The translations under genes and the position numbers were made by a program. From positions 1-37,964 of the forward strand of contig NZ_BJMK01000021.1 in NCBI RefSeq assembly GCF_006539125.1: a stretch of DNA of 37,964 bases. Direction: 5' to 3'. The DNA is from Gluconobacter sphaericus NBRC 12467 (lineage in GTDB: Bacteria > Pseudomonadota > Alphaproteobacteria > Acetobacterales > Acetobacteraceae). Positions 1-6,530 of this stretch are shown here, one piece after another; within the stretch, counting starts at the first letter, position 1, and every line of letters starts with the position of its first letter. The notes beneath the pieces are model-generated. The model saw only the letters and a program-made list of their open reading frames with translations, was not told the DNA's origin and ran no database searches.

Positions 1-1
1 T

Positions 2-406
2 ACGGTGGATGAGCGCGACATCTGGCAGGCGTCCATGCGACATATTGCCTATGAAGGACGAACGTTTGTTCTCAGTGCCTGTCAGTACATGACGCGCGCA
101 GATGCGCCAGAGCAATATGCCTGTCATCAGGGCAATAATCCGGAAACCGTTCTTATTCGTGGCGGCAGCGTAATCATCAATCCGCTGGGAGAAATCATCG
201 CAGGCCCGATCTATGATCGTGAAGCCATCGTTACCGCCGATATTGACCTGGATGATGTAATCCGGGGGAAATACGACCTTGACGTGGCGGGGCATTACGC
301 CCGTCCTGATATCTTTAATCTGCAGGTAAACAACGAATGTAAATCCCCGGTATCGTTCTCGGCGCCGGAGACCAATGCGTCCATTTTCGAAACCATCCCC
401 GAATGA
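2..406 (+). CDS. Nitrilase, C-terminal part (cut by window edge)
   Basis: This is the C-terminal 134 or so residues of a nitrilase of the carbon-nitrogen hydrolase superfamily, which hydrolyses nitriles to carboxylic acids and ammonia in the cytoplasm. The reading frame is open to the left edge, so the true start and the catalytic Glu, Lys and Cys lie outside the window. Visible family marks are the segment FVLSACQY, the strand run with GGSVIINPLGEIIAGP, and the very typical GHYARPDIF near the end. The stop is at 404-406. The substrate cannot be read from this part. The gene is followed after about 150 bases by an IS remnant. Confidence 0.85.
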   Translation, partial: TVDERDIWQASMRHIAYEGRTFVLSACQYMTRADAPEQYACHQGNNPETVLIRGGSVIINPLGEIIAGPIYDREAIVTADIDLDDVIRGKYDLDVAGHYARPDIFNLQVNNECKSPVSFSAPETNASIFETIPE

Positions 407-557
407 AATAATTCCGCTCTTGTAGCAGTTGGAGGGGCAAAGAGAGGCTATCCCAGATTTCCCGCACTTTTATTGTAATGCGCGGAGGTATACCTACGCC
501 TGATGAGCTCGTCGAAAATGGCCCATCGGAGAATGCACTCGATCGGAATCTGAACCT

Positions 558-574
558 GGAGGGTTTGAAAAACC
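558..574 (+). repeat. Left terminal inverted repeat of IS5-family remnant
   Basis: GGAGGGTTTGAAAAACC pairs with 1158-1174 at 14 of 17 positions. It also forms a local hairpin with the CCTCCAGG immediately downstream (573-580). Confidence 0.65.
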
Positions 575-636
575 TCCAGGTTTTGAATTCTTCTGTATGT
601 TTCCATTCCTCCGGTTCTAATTGAGAGAATGGCGCT

Positions 637-1042
637 ATGAAGCAGGCCGGTTTCTTTGACGTTGAAGAGCGGCTTGCCCGGCTGAATGGGCTTAGTGATC
701 AGCTCGAAGCTTTTTCCCAGATTATGAATTTTGAAGTCTTCCGCCCTGATCTGAAGAAGGCTTTGGTCTATTCAGATGGGAGTAAAGGCGGACGACCGCC
801 ATTTGATCCGGTGCTGATGTTCAAAATTCTGGTGATCCAGACGCTAAACAATTTGTCCGACGAACGGAAAAGGTATCTGATTAACGATCGCCTCTCCTTT
901 ATACCTTCCTTGGTCTGAGCAGACAGGGCTGTTCGTCCGGACTGTCGGCATCACCCGGGCCACCATGACGATCGGACTGGCCAATATCATCTACAACATG
1001 CGCCGCTTCCTCTGCCTGGAGCGGATCAGCACCACAGCGTAG
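637..1042 (+). pseudogene. IS5-family transposase, internally deleted and frameshifted
   Basis: The first about 90 codons encode the N-terminal domain of an IS5-type transposase, with MKQAGFFDVEERLARL, GSKGGRPPFDPVLMFKILVI and YLINDRLSF. After a stop at 916-918 another frame continues directly with the C-terminal end, containing LFVRTVGITRATMTIGLAN and ending LERISTTA at the stop at 1040-1042. The whole catalytic core with the DDE residues is missing between the two parts. The junction near 918 combines a deletion with a frame change, so no active enzyme can be made. Confidence 0.85.
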
Positions 1043-1157
1043 CTACCAAGCGGGTGACGGCCCCCAATCTTCTCAAAACGCAGATCAAAAGCGACCTAAA
1101 GAACCGTCAATTAATACGCCAAATGCCAGAAATTACAGGCCAAGCATATCAACCAAG

Positions 1158-1174
1158 GGTTCTTCGATCCCTCC
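1158..1174 (-). repeat. Right terminal inverted repeat of IS5-family remnant
   Basis: GGTTCTTCGATCCCTCC on the plus strand is the inverted partner of 558-574. The identical 17-mer recurs at 10669-10685, at the end of the second remnant. Confidence 0.7.
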
Positions 1175-1349
1175 AGTTGGCTGAGCCTTTTTCGATCTCC
1201 AGTCTTTCCAAAAAATCTATACAACGTCGGATGTCGTGATGAATGCAGGGATGTATTATTTCAATGACTTCTGCTTTCCGAAAAACAATTACGACGCCAT
1301 GTTCAGTGTTTGACATGAAATGTAAGATAGAAAATCAGGGACGAAATAT

Positions 1350-1375
1350 AGAAACAATATAAATTAATTGTTTCT
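1350..1375. promoter_or_regulatory. Palindrome upstream of the LysR gene, candidate operator
   Basis: AGAAACAAT (1350-1358) and ATTGTTTCT (1367-1375) form a perfect 9-base inverted repeat around an 8-base spacer, ending 78 bases before the LysR start codon. The GAAAC...GTTTC halves recur with a 5-base spacer at 2925-2941 and 6509-6525. LysR proteins commonly bind dyads upstream of their own gene, so autoregulation is likely. That binding is inference. Confidence 0.5.
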
Positions 1376-1453
1376 GTTTTTATATATTCTACATATACCT
1401 CAATAAGATTCACCCGTTCCCGTGTAGAAAAATCTGTTCTGAGGACTGCTGAT

Positions 1454-2374
1454 ATGAGATTACCGGATTTTGAAGCCTGGGCCATTTTTGCCAAAGTGGC
1501 TGAACGCGGATCCTTCGTCCGAGCTGCCGAAGAGCTTCAGCTTTCCAAACCAACGATCTCGAAAGCCATCAATCGTCTGGAGCAGTCTCTGGGCATTGCA
1601 CTATTCAATCGGAATTCCCGGCAGATGTCCGTGACGGAAACGGGCCGCATGCTGCTTGGACATGCCAACCGAATTCTTGCTGAAGCAGAAGCTGCTGAAA
1701 GCGAAGCCCGCGGCGGCACTCATCGTCCTTCAGGCCTGATCCGGGTCGCTGCTCCCATGACCTTTGGGATCAGGCATCTCTCGCCCGCACTCCCGGCCTT
1801 TTTGGAGAAATATCCGGATATCGACATCACTGTCGATTTCAGCGATTCCCTCGTCGATCTCGTGGCTGAAGGGTATGATCTGGCTTTGAGGATTGCGTCT
1901 CTGGCCGATTCATCTCTGCGTGCCCGGCATCTTTGTGGAGTCCGCCTGCTTCTGGTCGCAACTCCAGAATATCTGAATCGTATCGGGCGCCCAAGGCATC
2001 CGCGTGATCTCGAAGGGCAGAAAAGCTTCGTTTATACGAATACTTCCGCTCCTGGTACGCTGCGCCTCACCTCCATAAAGACCGGTGAGGATTATGTGCT
2101 GTCGCAGGCCTCACGCTTTAGGGCCGACAATGCAGAGGCATTTCTTCCAGCCCTGAAAGCGCATCTGGGGTTTGGTCTGTTTCCAGAATTCATGGTCTGG
2201 GATGGCCTACAGGACAGGCGTTTCGAACAGATCCTGCCGGACTGGGATGCCGCGAGTATTGCGCTTTATCTCGTGACTTCCAGCAGTACGCTCCGCCCCT
2301 TCCGTGTCAATGCCTTGATGGAGCATCTAGTTTCTGCGTTTGAACATCCGCCTTGGGCCAAAGCGGACGCCTGA
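1454..2374 (+). CDS. LysR-family transcriptional regulator
   Basis: This 306-residue protein has the LysR layout. The N-terminal winged helix-turn-helix (about residues 5-63) carries FVRAAEELQLSKPTISKAIN and LEQSLGIALFNR. It is followed by a linker helix and a periplasmic-binding-like effector domain (about 90-295). GAGGA at 1441-1445 stands eight bases before the ATG and supports this start. The gene converges with doxX, whose stop is 21 bases away. A perfect dyad lies upstream at 1350-1375, and related dyads precede doxX and the YceI operon, so this protein is the best candidate regulator of those genes. DoxX, YceI and cytochrome b561 suggest a redox or quinone-type signal, but the effector is unknown. 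Confidence 0.9.
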   Translation: MRLPDFEAWAIFAKVAERGSFVRAAEELQLSKPTISKAINRLEQSLGIALFNRNSRQMSVTETGRMLLGHANRILAEAEAAESEARGGTHRPSGLIRVAAPMTFGIRHLSPALPAFLEKYPDIDITVDFSDSLVDLVAEGYDLALRIASLADSSLRARHLCGVRLLLVATPEYLNRIGRPRHPRDLEGQKSFVYTNTSAPGTLRLTSIKTGEDYVLSQASRFRADNAEAFLPALKAHLGFGLFPEFMVWDGLQDRRFEQILPDWDAASIALYLVTSSSTLRPFRVNALMEHLVSAFEHPPWAKADA

Positions 2375-2395
2375 GGTCCGACCAGAAAAGTACTC

Positions 2396-2806
2396 TTATC
2401 GACGCAGGGCATCTACAGAGAAACGACCGGCTCCAGAAGCGGCGAGCCCAAGAAGGCCACCTGCGATGCTAAAATTCTTGTAGAAGTGAATCCACATATC
2501 GTAACGAACCATACCGTCGAACGTCCAGTAATGATGCCCGATAAAGGCTGTAACGATCGTGTAGATAGCCAGCAGGATGGAAAGCGGTTTTGTCAGGAAC
2601 CCGGTGAAAAGCGCCAGACCGATACCCAGTTCCGTAATGATAGCGATGATGGCGGATACAGTCGGAACTGGAGCGCCCGTGCTGGCCATGTAGCCTACGG
2701 TGCCATCAAAACCCATCAGTTTGCTCCATCCCATAAGGACGAACAAAAGAGCCAGAAGAATGCGTGAAGCGAGAAGGAGCTGATCGCGGAGGAAGGACAT
2801 GTTCAT
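2396..2806 (-). CDS. DoxX-family membrane protein
   Basis: This 136-residue inner-membrane protein has about four hydrophobic segments and the DoxX signature: LLASRILLALLFVLMGWSKL at the N-terminus, then GTVGYMASTGAPVP and a fourth segment near SIAGGLLGLAASG. DoxX proteins are poorly defined. Members have been linked to oxidative and thiol stress. The gene converges on the LysR gene. It starts at ATG 2806 with a weak GAAAG eight bases upstream, and an in-frame ATG at 2800 is an alternative. The dyad at 2925-2941 lies 119 bases before the start, a spacing close to that at the YceI operon. Confidence 0.88.
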   Translation of the reverse strand: MNMSFLRDQLLLASRILLALLFVLMGWSKLMGFDGTVGYMASTGAPVPTVSAIIAIITELGIGLALFTGFLTKPLSILLAIYTIVTAFIGHHYWTFDGMVRYDMWIHFYKNFSIAGGLLGLAASGAGRFSVDALRR

Positions 2807-2924
2807 CGGTTTATCTTTCGTCTTTGCAGGTATCTGACATTCGGCTGGAAGTTTGCGCTTCTGCGTTCCGGGGCCGTTGGTGTCTGTTTTATCTCCGCCG
2901 CATAAACGAATAAATGGAAATGAT

Positions 2925-2941
2925 AGAAACTATATGTTTCT
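2925..2941. promoter_or_regulatory. Palindrome upstream of doxX, candidate LysR operator
   Basis: AGAAAC-TATAT-GTTTCT is a perfect 17-base dyad, 119 bases upstream of the doxX start. The 15-base GAAAC-N5-GTTTC core has the geometry of LysR-type boxes. It matches 6509-6525 in half-sites and spacing, and a T-rich tract follows on the plus strand at both. Confidence 0.5.
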
Positions 2942-2984
2942 TTTTTTTATCTAAATGCGGACTATCTGCGCCACAAACCTGTCA

Positions 2985-4604
2985 TCAAAATCCAATCTGA
3001 AGACTCGTCCCAAGAACAACCGCATTATGATAAATACCGGCTGCACCAGGGCGGATAACGTACTGGATGTCGGGCGTCAGAAACGTACCCGAAGCGATAT
3101 GCGCGCCATATTGAGCTTCCAGAACACCAGTATGGTTTTGGGTGTCTGACAAATGGGCAGCACGTAATCGTTTCCTGAGCCAAGCACTTTGTTCGGACCA
3201 GACGAATAACAGCCCGACCCTGTCCTGCGGACATTTTGCCCAGAAGCCTCGATCTTCAAAACCAGCAACGCCCATATCCCGATAAATCGAGATCCGGTCA
3301 TCGGAATGGGTGTAGTTGAAAAAGAACAGAAGACCGCCGTCTGCTGCTGCTGTCTGACGCAGGAGCATAACGTCACCTCCCGCCCACGCTGCAAAATATC
3401 CCCGATGTTCCAGGGGCGCCCCTCCCGACAGGGCGAGAAGGTTTCCCTGTCGATTCAGGGCAATATCCGAAGCCTGTGCGGTAGAGGCATAAAAACCTGC
3501 CCTCAAATGAACCGGTTTCTGACTCTTGCCCCAATGAGGAGTCCAACCTGCCTCAACGGGAAGCATAACCCCCGTGACACCATGATCGGACCAATTGAGT
3601 CCCGAGGGGCCGCCCAGCGCGCCGCCAACAGCATTGATGCCTGTGCGGAGATAAAGGTCGTGATCCAGACTGAGACTGGCATAGAAGGACCAGTTATTCT
3701 GCGGCGGCATGATGAAGGCGCCCTGACTGCCACCGCTTATGGCGCGCGGAGTCGGACACAGGCCGAACGAAAAGAAATCGCAGAAGATCGGCGAAGCATT
3801 GAAAAGCATCGCCGCGCCCATCCGGCCTGCCATAAGGTCCAGCCGGTCATGCCACAGCTTCTGTTCAATGAAAGCATATCCGAGATGCGCAATAACATCG
3901 CCTCCAGCACCATAGATATTGTTCTCATTGAAAACACTGTCTCCCACATAATCCCGCCCAACAGGACGACCACTCCTGTTCAGGAAAAAGAGATGAGTGC
4001 TGAAGCCGTGCAAACCGGCCAGAAGTCCCCAGTCTGCATCAACGCTAACGGATGTTTGCCCGGCATAATCCGCACCTTTCCGCATCCCGCCGGAAACATT
4101 TCCAACGGCCATGCCGAAGTAATTCACGTTCAGAACAATTCCGTAGCGTGCAAGAGCTGAACGAATACCCCACCAATCTCCGAGAAGAGCCTCATCATGT
4201 TGTACGCCGAGCCGTGTGGCAGGAGTCGATACTTGCAGAATAGGCCATGCTGAGTAAGCGATGGCCATCTTCTGGTCGGCTTGTGCAGACCGTTTCTGAC
4301 GCTCGTCTTCGGCTTTTATCGACCTGATAAAAGAAGAGGAAAACTCCCACCTTCGCGCCGATATAGCGCTTTCTGGACGCTTTCGTTGGTGATGCAACAT
4401 CCAGTGTTCATAAGACGTGGCGATACTCTCATCTGACGAACTCTCAGGATTGGCTTGGTCTTGCAAGGGCGAAGCAGCACCAGATGACAGCGCGGTCAGC
4501 CCAATACCGAACGCAAATGCCACAATCACCCGTCTACTAAAACTGCTGCAAAAGCCGTCCTTATGGACGCGACGATAACCCAGAGGTCTGGTTTGCGATA
4601 ACAT
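2985..4604 (-). CDS. Carbohydrate porin, OprB family
   Basis: This 539-residue outer-membrane protein is the last gene of the YceI operon. A hydrophobic export signal at about residues 26-45 ends near SSGAA. The OprB barrel begins near residue 140 with LLGDWWGIRSALARYGI and runs to the C-terminal phenylalanine (LGTSLQIGF), typical of outer-membrane barrels. OprB porins pass sugars, which fits an organism oxidising sugars in the periplasm. The roughly 95 polar residues between signal and barrel are unusual. The start codon lies 44 bases inside the preceding YceI gene, so translation may be coupled. A later start would lose the signal peptide, which argues for this one. Confidence 0.85.
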   Translation of the reverse strand: MLSQTRPLGYRRVHKDGFCSSFSRRVIVAFAFGIGLTALSSGAASPLQDQANPESSSDESIATSYEHWMLHHQRKRPESAISARRWEFSSSFIRSIKAEDERQKRSAQADQKMAIAYSAWPILQVSTPATRLGVQHDEALLGDWWGIRSALARYGIVLNVNYFGMAVGNVSGGMRKGADYAGQTSVSVDADWGLLAGLHGFSTHLFFLNRSGRPVGRDYVGDSVFNENNIYGAGGDVIAHLGYAFIEQKLWHDRLDLMAGRMGAAMLFNASPIFCDFFSFGLCPTPRAISGGSQGAFIMPPQNNWSFYASLSLDHDLYLRTGINAVGGALGGPSGLNWSDHGVTGVMLPVEAGWTPHWGKSQKPVHLRAGFYASTAQASDIALNRQGNLLALSGGAPLEHRGYFAAWAGGDVMLLRQTAAADGGLLFFFNYTHSDDRISIYRDMGVAGFEDRGFWAKCPQDRVGLLFVWSEQSAWLRKRLRAAHLSDTQNHTGVLEAQYGAHIASGTFLTPDIQYVIRPGAAGIYHNAVVLGTSLQIGF

Positions 4605-5148
4605 CGATGCTTACACCCACCTGAAGCGCAACCCACTGTCCGGTGGCCCACGGGCCCTGACCAATGCCGAAGGCAGAGCGGATCAGATCAAGATGGCCTT
4701 TGGCGTGAGCTGTCTGACCACTGATGTCGAGAGTGAAAGGCAGAGTTTCGGGCCGGCTGACACCACGGATCGTCAGCGTCCCAACAGCTTCGTACGCATT
4801 ACCACCTTTGGCCCGGAAGCTACGGGCTTCAAACGTCGCAGTCGGGAAACTGGCCACATTAAACCAGTCGCTTCCCGGCATGGCCCCATCACGCTGCTTG
4901 TCTGCTGTCGTGGCGCTTGCGATATCGATCGTGATTTTCGCATGCCCCTCTTCGGGATGGGCCGGATCGAAGGAGATGGTTCCGTCGAATTTTCCGAAAT
5001 GTCCCGTAAAGGCATTTCCGGTTTGTGTTCCCGCAAAGCCGATCGTGCTGCGAGCAGGATCAATCGTCCAGTCTGCGGCGAAAACAGGTGTTGCGGCCAG
5101 AAAGCTCATGGCGAACGCTGAAAAGGCTGCTTTTTTAAGAAAAGCCAT
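4561..5148 (-). CDS. YceI-family periplasmic protein (second copy)
   Basis: The product is about 195 residues with a signal peptide (MAFLKKAAFSAFAMSFLAA...FAA) and a YceI lipocalin-like barrel. Markers are ADWTIDPARSTIGFAGTQTG, FTGHFGKFDGTISFDP and GTLTIRGVSRPETLPF. YceI proteins bind long isoprenoid chains such as ubiquinone precursors in the periplasm. The ATG at 5148 is chosen because it begins the signal peptide and lies four bases after the cytochrome b561 stop; an in-frame ATG at 5187 would sit inside that gene. The pairing with a b561 gene parallels yceJ-yceI of Escherichia coli. The 3' end overlaps the OprB start by 44 bases. Confidence 0.9.
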   Translation of the reverse strand: MAFLKKAAFSAFAMSFLAATPVFAADWTIDPARSTIGFAGTQTGNAFTGHFGKFDGTISFDPAHPEEGHAKITIDIASATTADKQRDGAMPGSDWFNVASFPTATFEARSFRAKGGNAYEAVGTLTIRGVSRPETLPFTLDISGQTAHAKGHLDLIRSAFGIGQGPWATGQWVALQVGVSIDVIANQTSGLSSRP

Positions 5149-5152
5149 GATG

Positions 5153-5764
5153 TCAGTCTCCGTGTCTGGAAGCAGATTTTCTGCCAATGGCAGGAAGCAT
5201 CTGTCGCATGATGTTATCGTTCAGAACGAAATGGTGACGAAGGGCGGCGGCGACATGCAGCCCAATCAAGGCCAGCAGAAACCAGCCGCCCCAGTGATGA
5301 ACCGCTTTTAGTGCGGCTTCGACGGGGGCCTTGTTCTGCAACGTTGAAAGCACTGGCAGATCGGGCCATAGGATAGTGCCGTACAAAAGAGTTGGAATCC
5401 CAAGAGTGGACACCGACACCATGGCCCATCCGCTGAGCGGCATGAACATTTGAAGGCCGTATAGAGCTGCATGCGTCAGATGGGCTGCCATGCGCTCGAA
5501 CCCCTTCATATCACCAGGAAGCTCTGGCGGCCTGTGCGTCAGGCGCCAGACAATCCGTAGCGCAATGAGGACCATGACCGTAATACCGATCGACTTGTGA
5601 AGCTGGTACAGCTGAAAAACACGCATCGGATCGAGAGACAGGTGATCCATGACCAGCCCCATGACGATCAGGATCAGGATCCCCGCAGCGATCAACCAGT
5701 GAAGGATGATCGCCACGCCCGTATATCGCGTGATCCCGCGGCTCTGCTTTGCGGGCGCTGTCAT
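5153..5764 (-). CDS. Cytochrome b561 family protein
   Basis: This 203-residue integral membrane dihaem cytochrome of the prokaryotic b561 type has four membrane helices with conserved histidines, seen in AIILHWLIA, YQLHKSIGITVMVLIALRIVW, AAHLTHAALYG and ALIGLHVAAALRHH. Such proteins pass electrons between the quinone pool and periplasmic acceptors, and in E. coli oxidise superoxide (CybB). The start at 5764 (MTAPAKQ) is preferred because it lies four bases after the stop of the upstream YceI gene. A start further upstream would overlap that gene by about 65 bases. It is flanked by two YceI genes in one transcription unit. Confidence 0.9.
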   Translation of the reverse strand: MTAPAKQSRGITRYTGVAIILHWLIAAGILILIVMGLVMDHLSLDPMRVFQLYQLHKSIGITVMVLIALRIVWRLTHRPPELPGDMKGFERMAAHLTHAALYGLQMFMPLSGWAMVSVSTLGIPTLLYGTILWPDLPVLSTLQNKAPVEAALKAVHHWGGWFLLALIGLHVAAALRHHFVLNDNIMRQMLPAIGRKSASRHGD

Positions 5765-5768
5765 GAAC

Positions 5769-6386
5769 TCAGTCCTGCTTTTCGAAAGCGCCAGCAATCC
5801 GCAGCTGCACGGCATCGCTGACATACGGGACATACATCTTCACGCCGAAATCGCTGCGCTTGATGGTGCCTGTTGCTTCAAAACCGGCTGTATATTTCTT
5901 GTCGAGCGCATTCACACCTGCGCCGATGAAATGAACCTTGAGCGTCTCAGGCTTCGTCACACCATGAAGCGTCAGATTACCTGTGACGATGGCGTCAGCC
6001 TTGCCCGTGCGGCGGACGGAGGTGGATTCAAACGTGGCGTTCGGATACTGCGCCGCGTTGAACCACTGGTCGCCCTTGAGTTCTTCGGTCAGCTTGGCGC
6101 TGGTCGTCTGAACTGACCCAACCGGAATGCTCACGGAAAGATGGGACGCAGCCGGATTTTTGTCATTGAGGTCCAACGTGCCGGAAACGTCCGAAAAGAC
6201 GCCCTGATAATTGGTGAACCCAAAATGCAGAACGGAAAAGCCAACCTGCGTGTGGCCGGGCTCAACATTATAGGTGCCGGACTGAACTTGTTCAGGGGCA
6301 GTGACGACCTGAGCTGTTGCCGGATGCGGAACGACAGATGCAAATGTCAGGGCGGTAAGGGAAAGCAGAAAGAAGGAGGATTTCAT
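5769..6386 (-). CDS. YceI-family periplasmic protein (first copy)
   Basis: The first gene of the YceI - b561 - YceI - OprB operon encodes about 205 residues. It begins with a signal peptide (MKSSFFLLSLTALTFASVV, cleavage near ATAQ), followed by the YceI barrel with GTYNVEPGHTQVGFSVLHFG, GTLDLNDKNP and GNLTLHGVTKPETLKVHF. The family binds isoprenoids in the periplasm. The ATG at 6386 is chosen because it starts the signal peptide; an upstream in-frame ATG at 6428 adds an implausible tail. It differs clearly from the second copy, so this is an old duplication. The dyad at 6509-6525 lies 123 bases upstream. Confidence 0.9.
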   Translation of the reverse strand: MKSSFFLLSLTALTFASVVPHPATAQVVTAPEQVQSGTYNVEPGHTQVGFSVLHFGFTNYQGVFSDVSGTLDLNDKNPAASHLSVSIPVGSVQTTSAKLTEELKGDQWFNAAQYPNATFESTSVRRTGKADAIVTGNLTLHGVTKPETLKVHFIGAGVNALDKKYTAGFEATGTIKRSDFGVKMYVPYVSDAVQLRIAGAFEKQD

Positions 6387-6508
6387 GTCGGGTTCTCTGG
6401 TCAGAATGAAAAAGCAGGGACCGAGCAACAGGCCCTAAAAGAGCCTGTTGTGCATCCTTGTTGACCAGAAAACTAAGTGAGAATTCCCGAGGAATATATA
6501 TAAACAAC

Positions 6509-6525
6509 GGAAACTCATTGTTTCC
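6509..6525. promoter_or_regulatory. Palindrome upstream of the YceI operon, candidate LysR operator
   Basis: GGAAAC-TCATT-GTTTCC is a perfect dyad that starts 123 bases before the YceI start and just beyond the antiporter stop. It has the same GAAAC-N5-GTTTC core as 2925-2941. The adjoining stretch ATTGTTTCCTGTTTTTAT resembles ATTGTTTCTGTTTTTAT at 1367-1383 upstream of the LysR gene. Confidence 0.5.
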
Positions 6526-6530
6526 TGTTT

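Larger units (their letters stand above)
556..1176 (+). mobile_element. Decayed IS5-family element (IS12528/IS1031-like), both ends present
   Basis: The remnant is bounded by near-perfect terminal inverted repeats: GGAGGGTTTGAAAAACC at 558-574, and the complement of GGAGGGATCGAAGAACC at 1158-1174. They agree at 14 of 17 positions, and the flanking CT/AG extends them to 19. Inside are the start and the end of an IS5-type transposase with the middle deleted. The 3' part (1065-1174) is shared with the remnant ending at 10685, which supports the right boundary. No target duplication is evident. The element cannot move by itself. Confidence 0.75.

Noticed and set aside
1310-1340. TTGACA at 1310-1315 as a -35 box for lysR
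   Set aside because: No -10 hexamer lies at 16-18 bases downstream.
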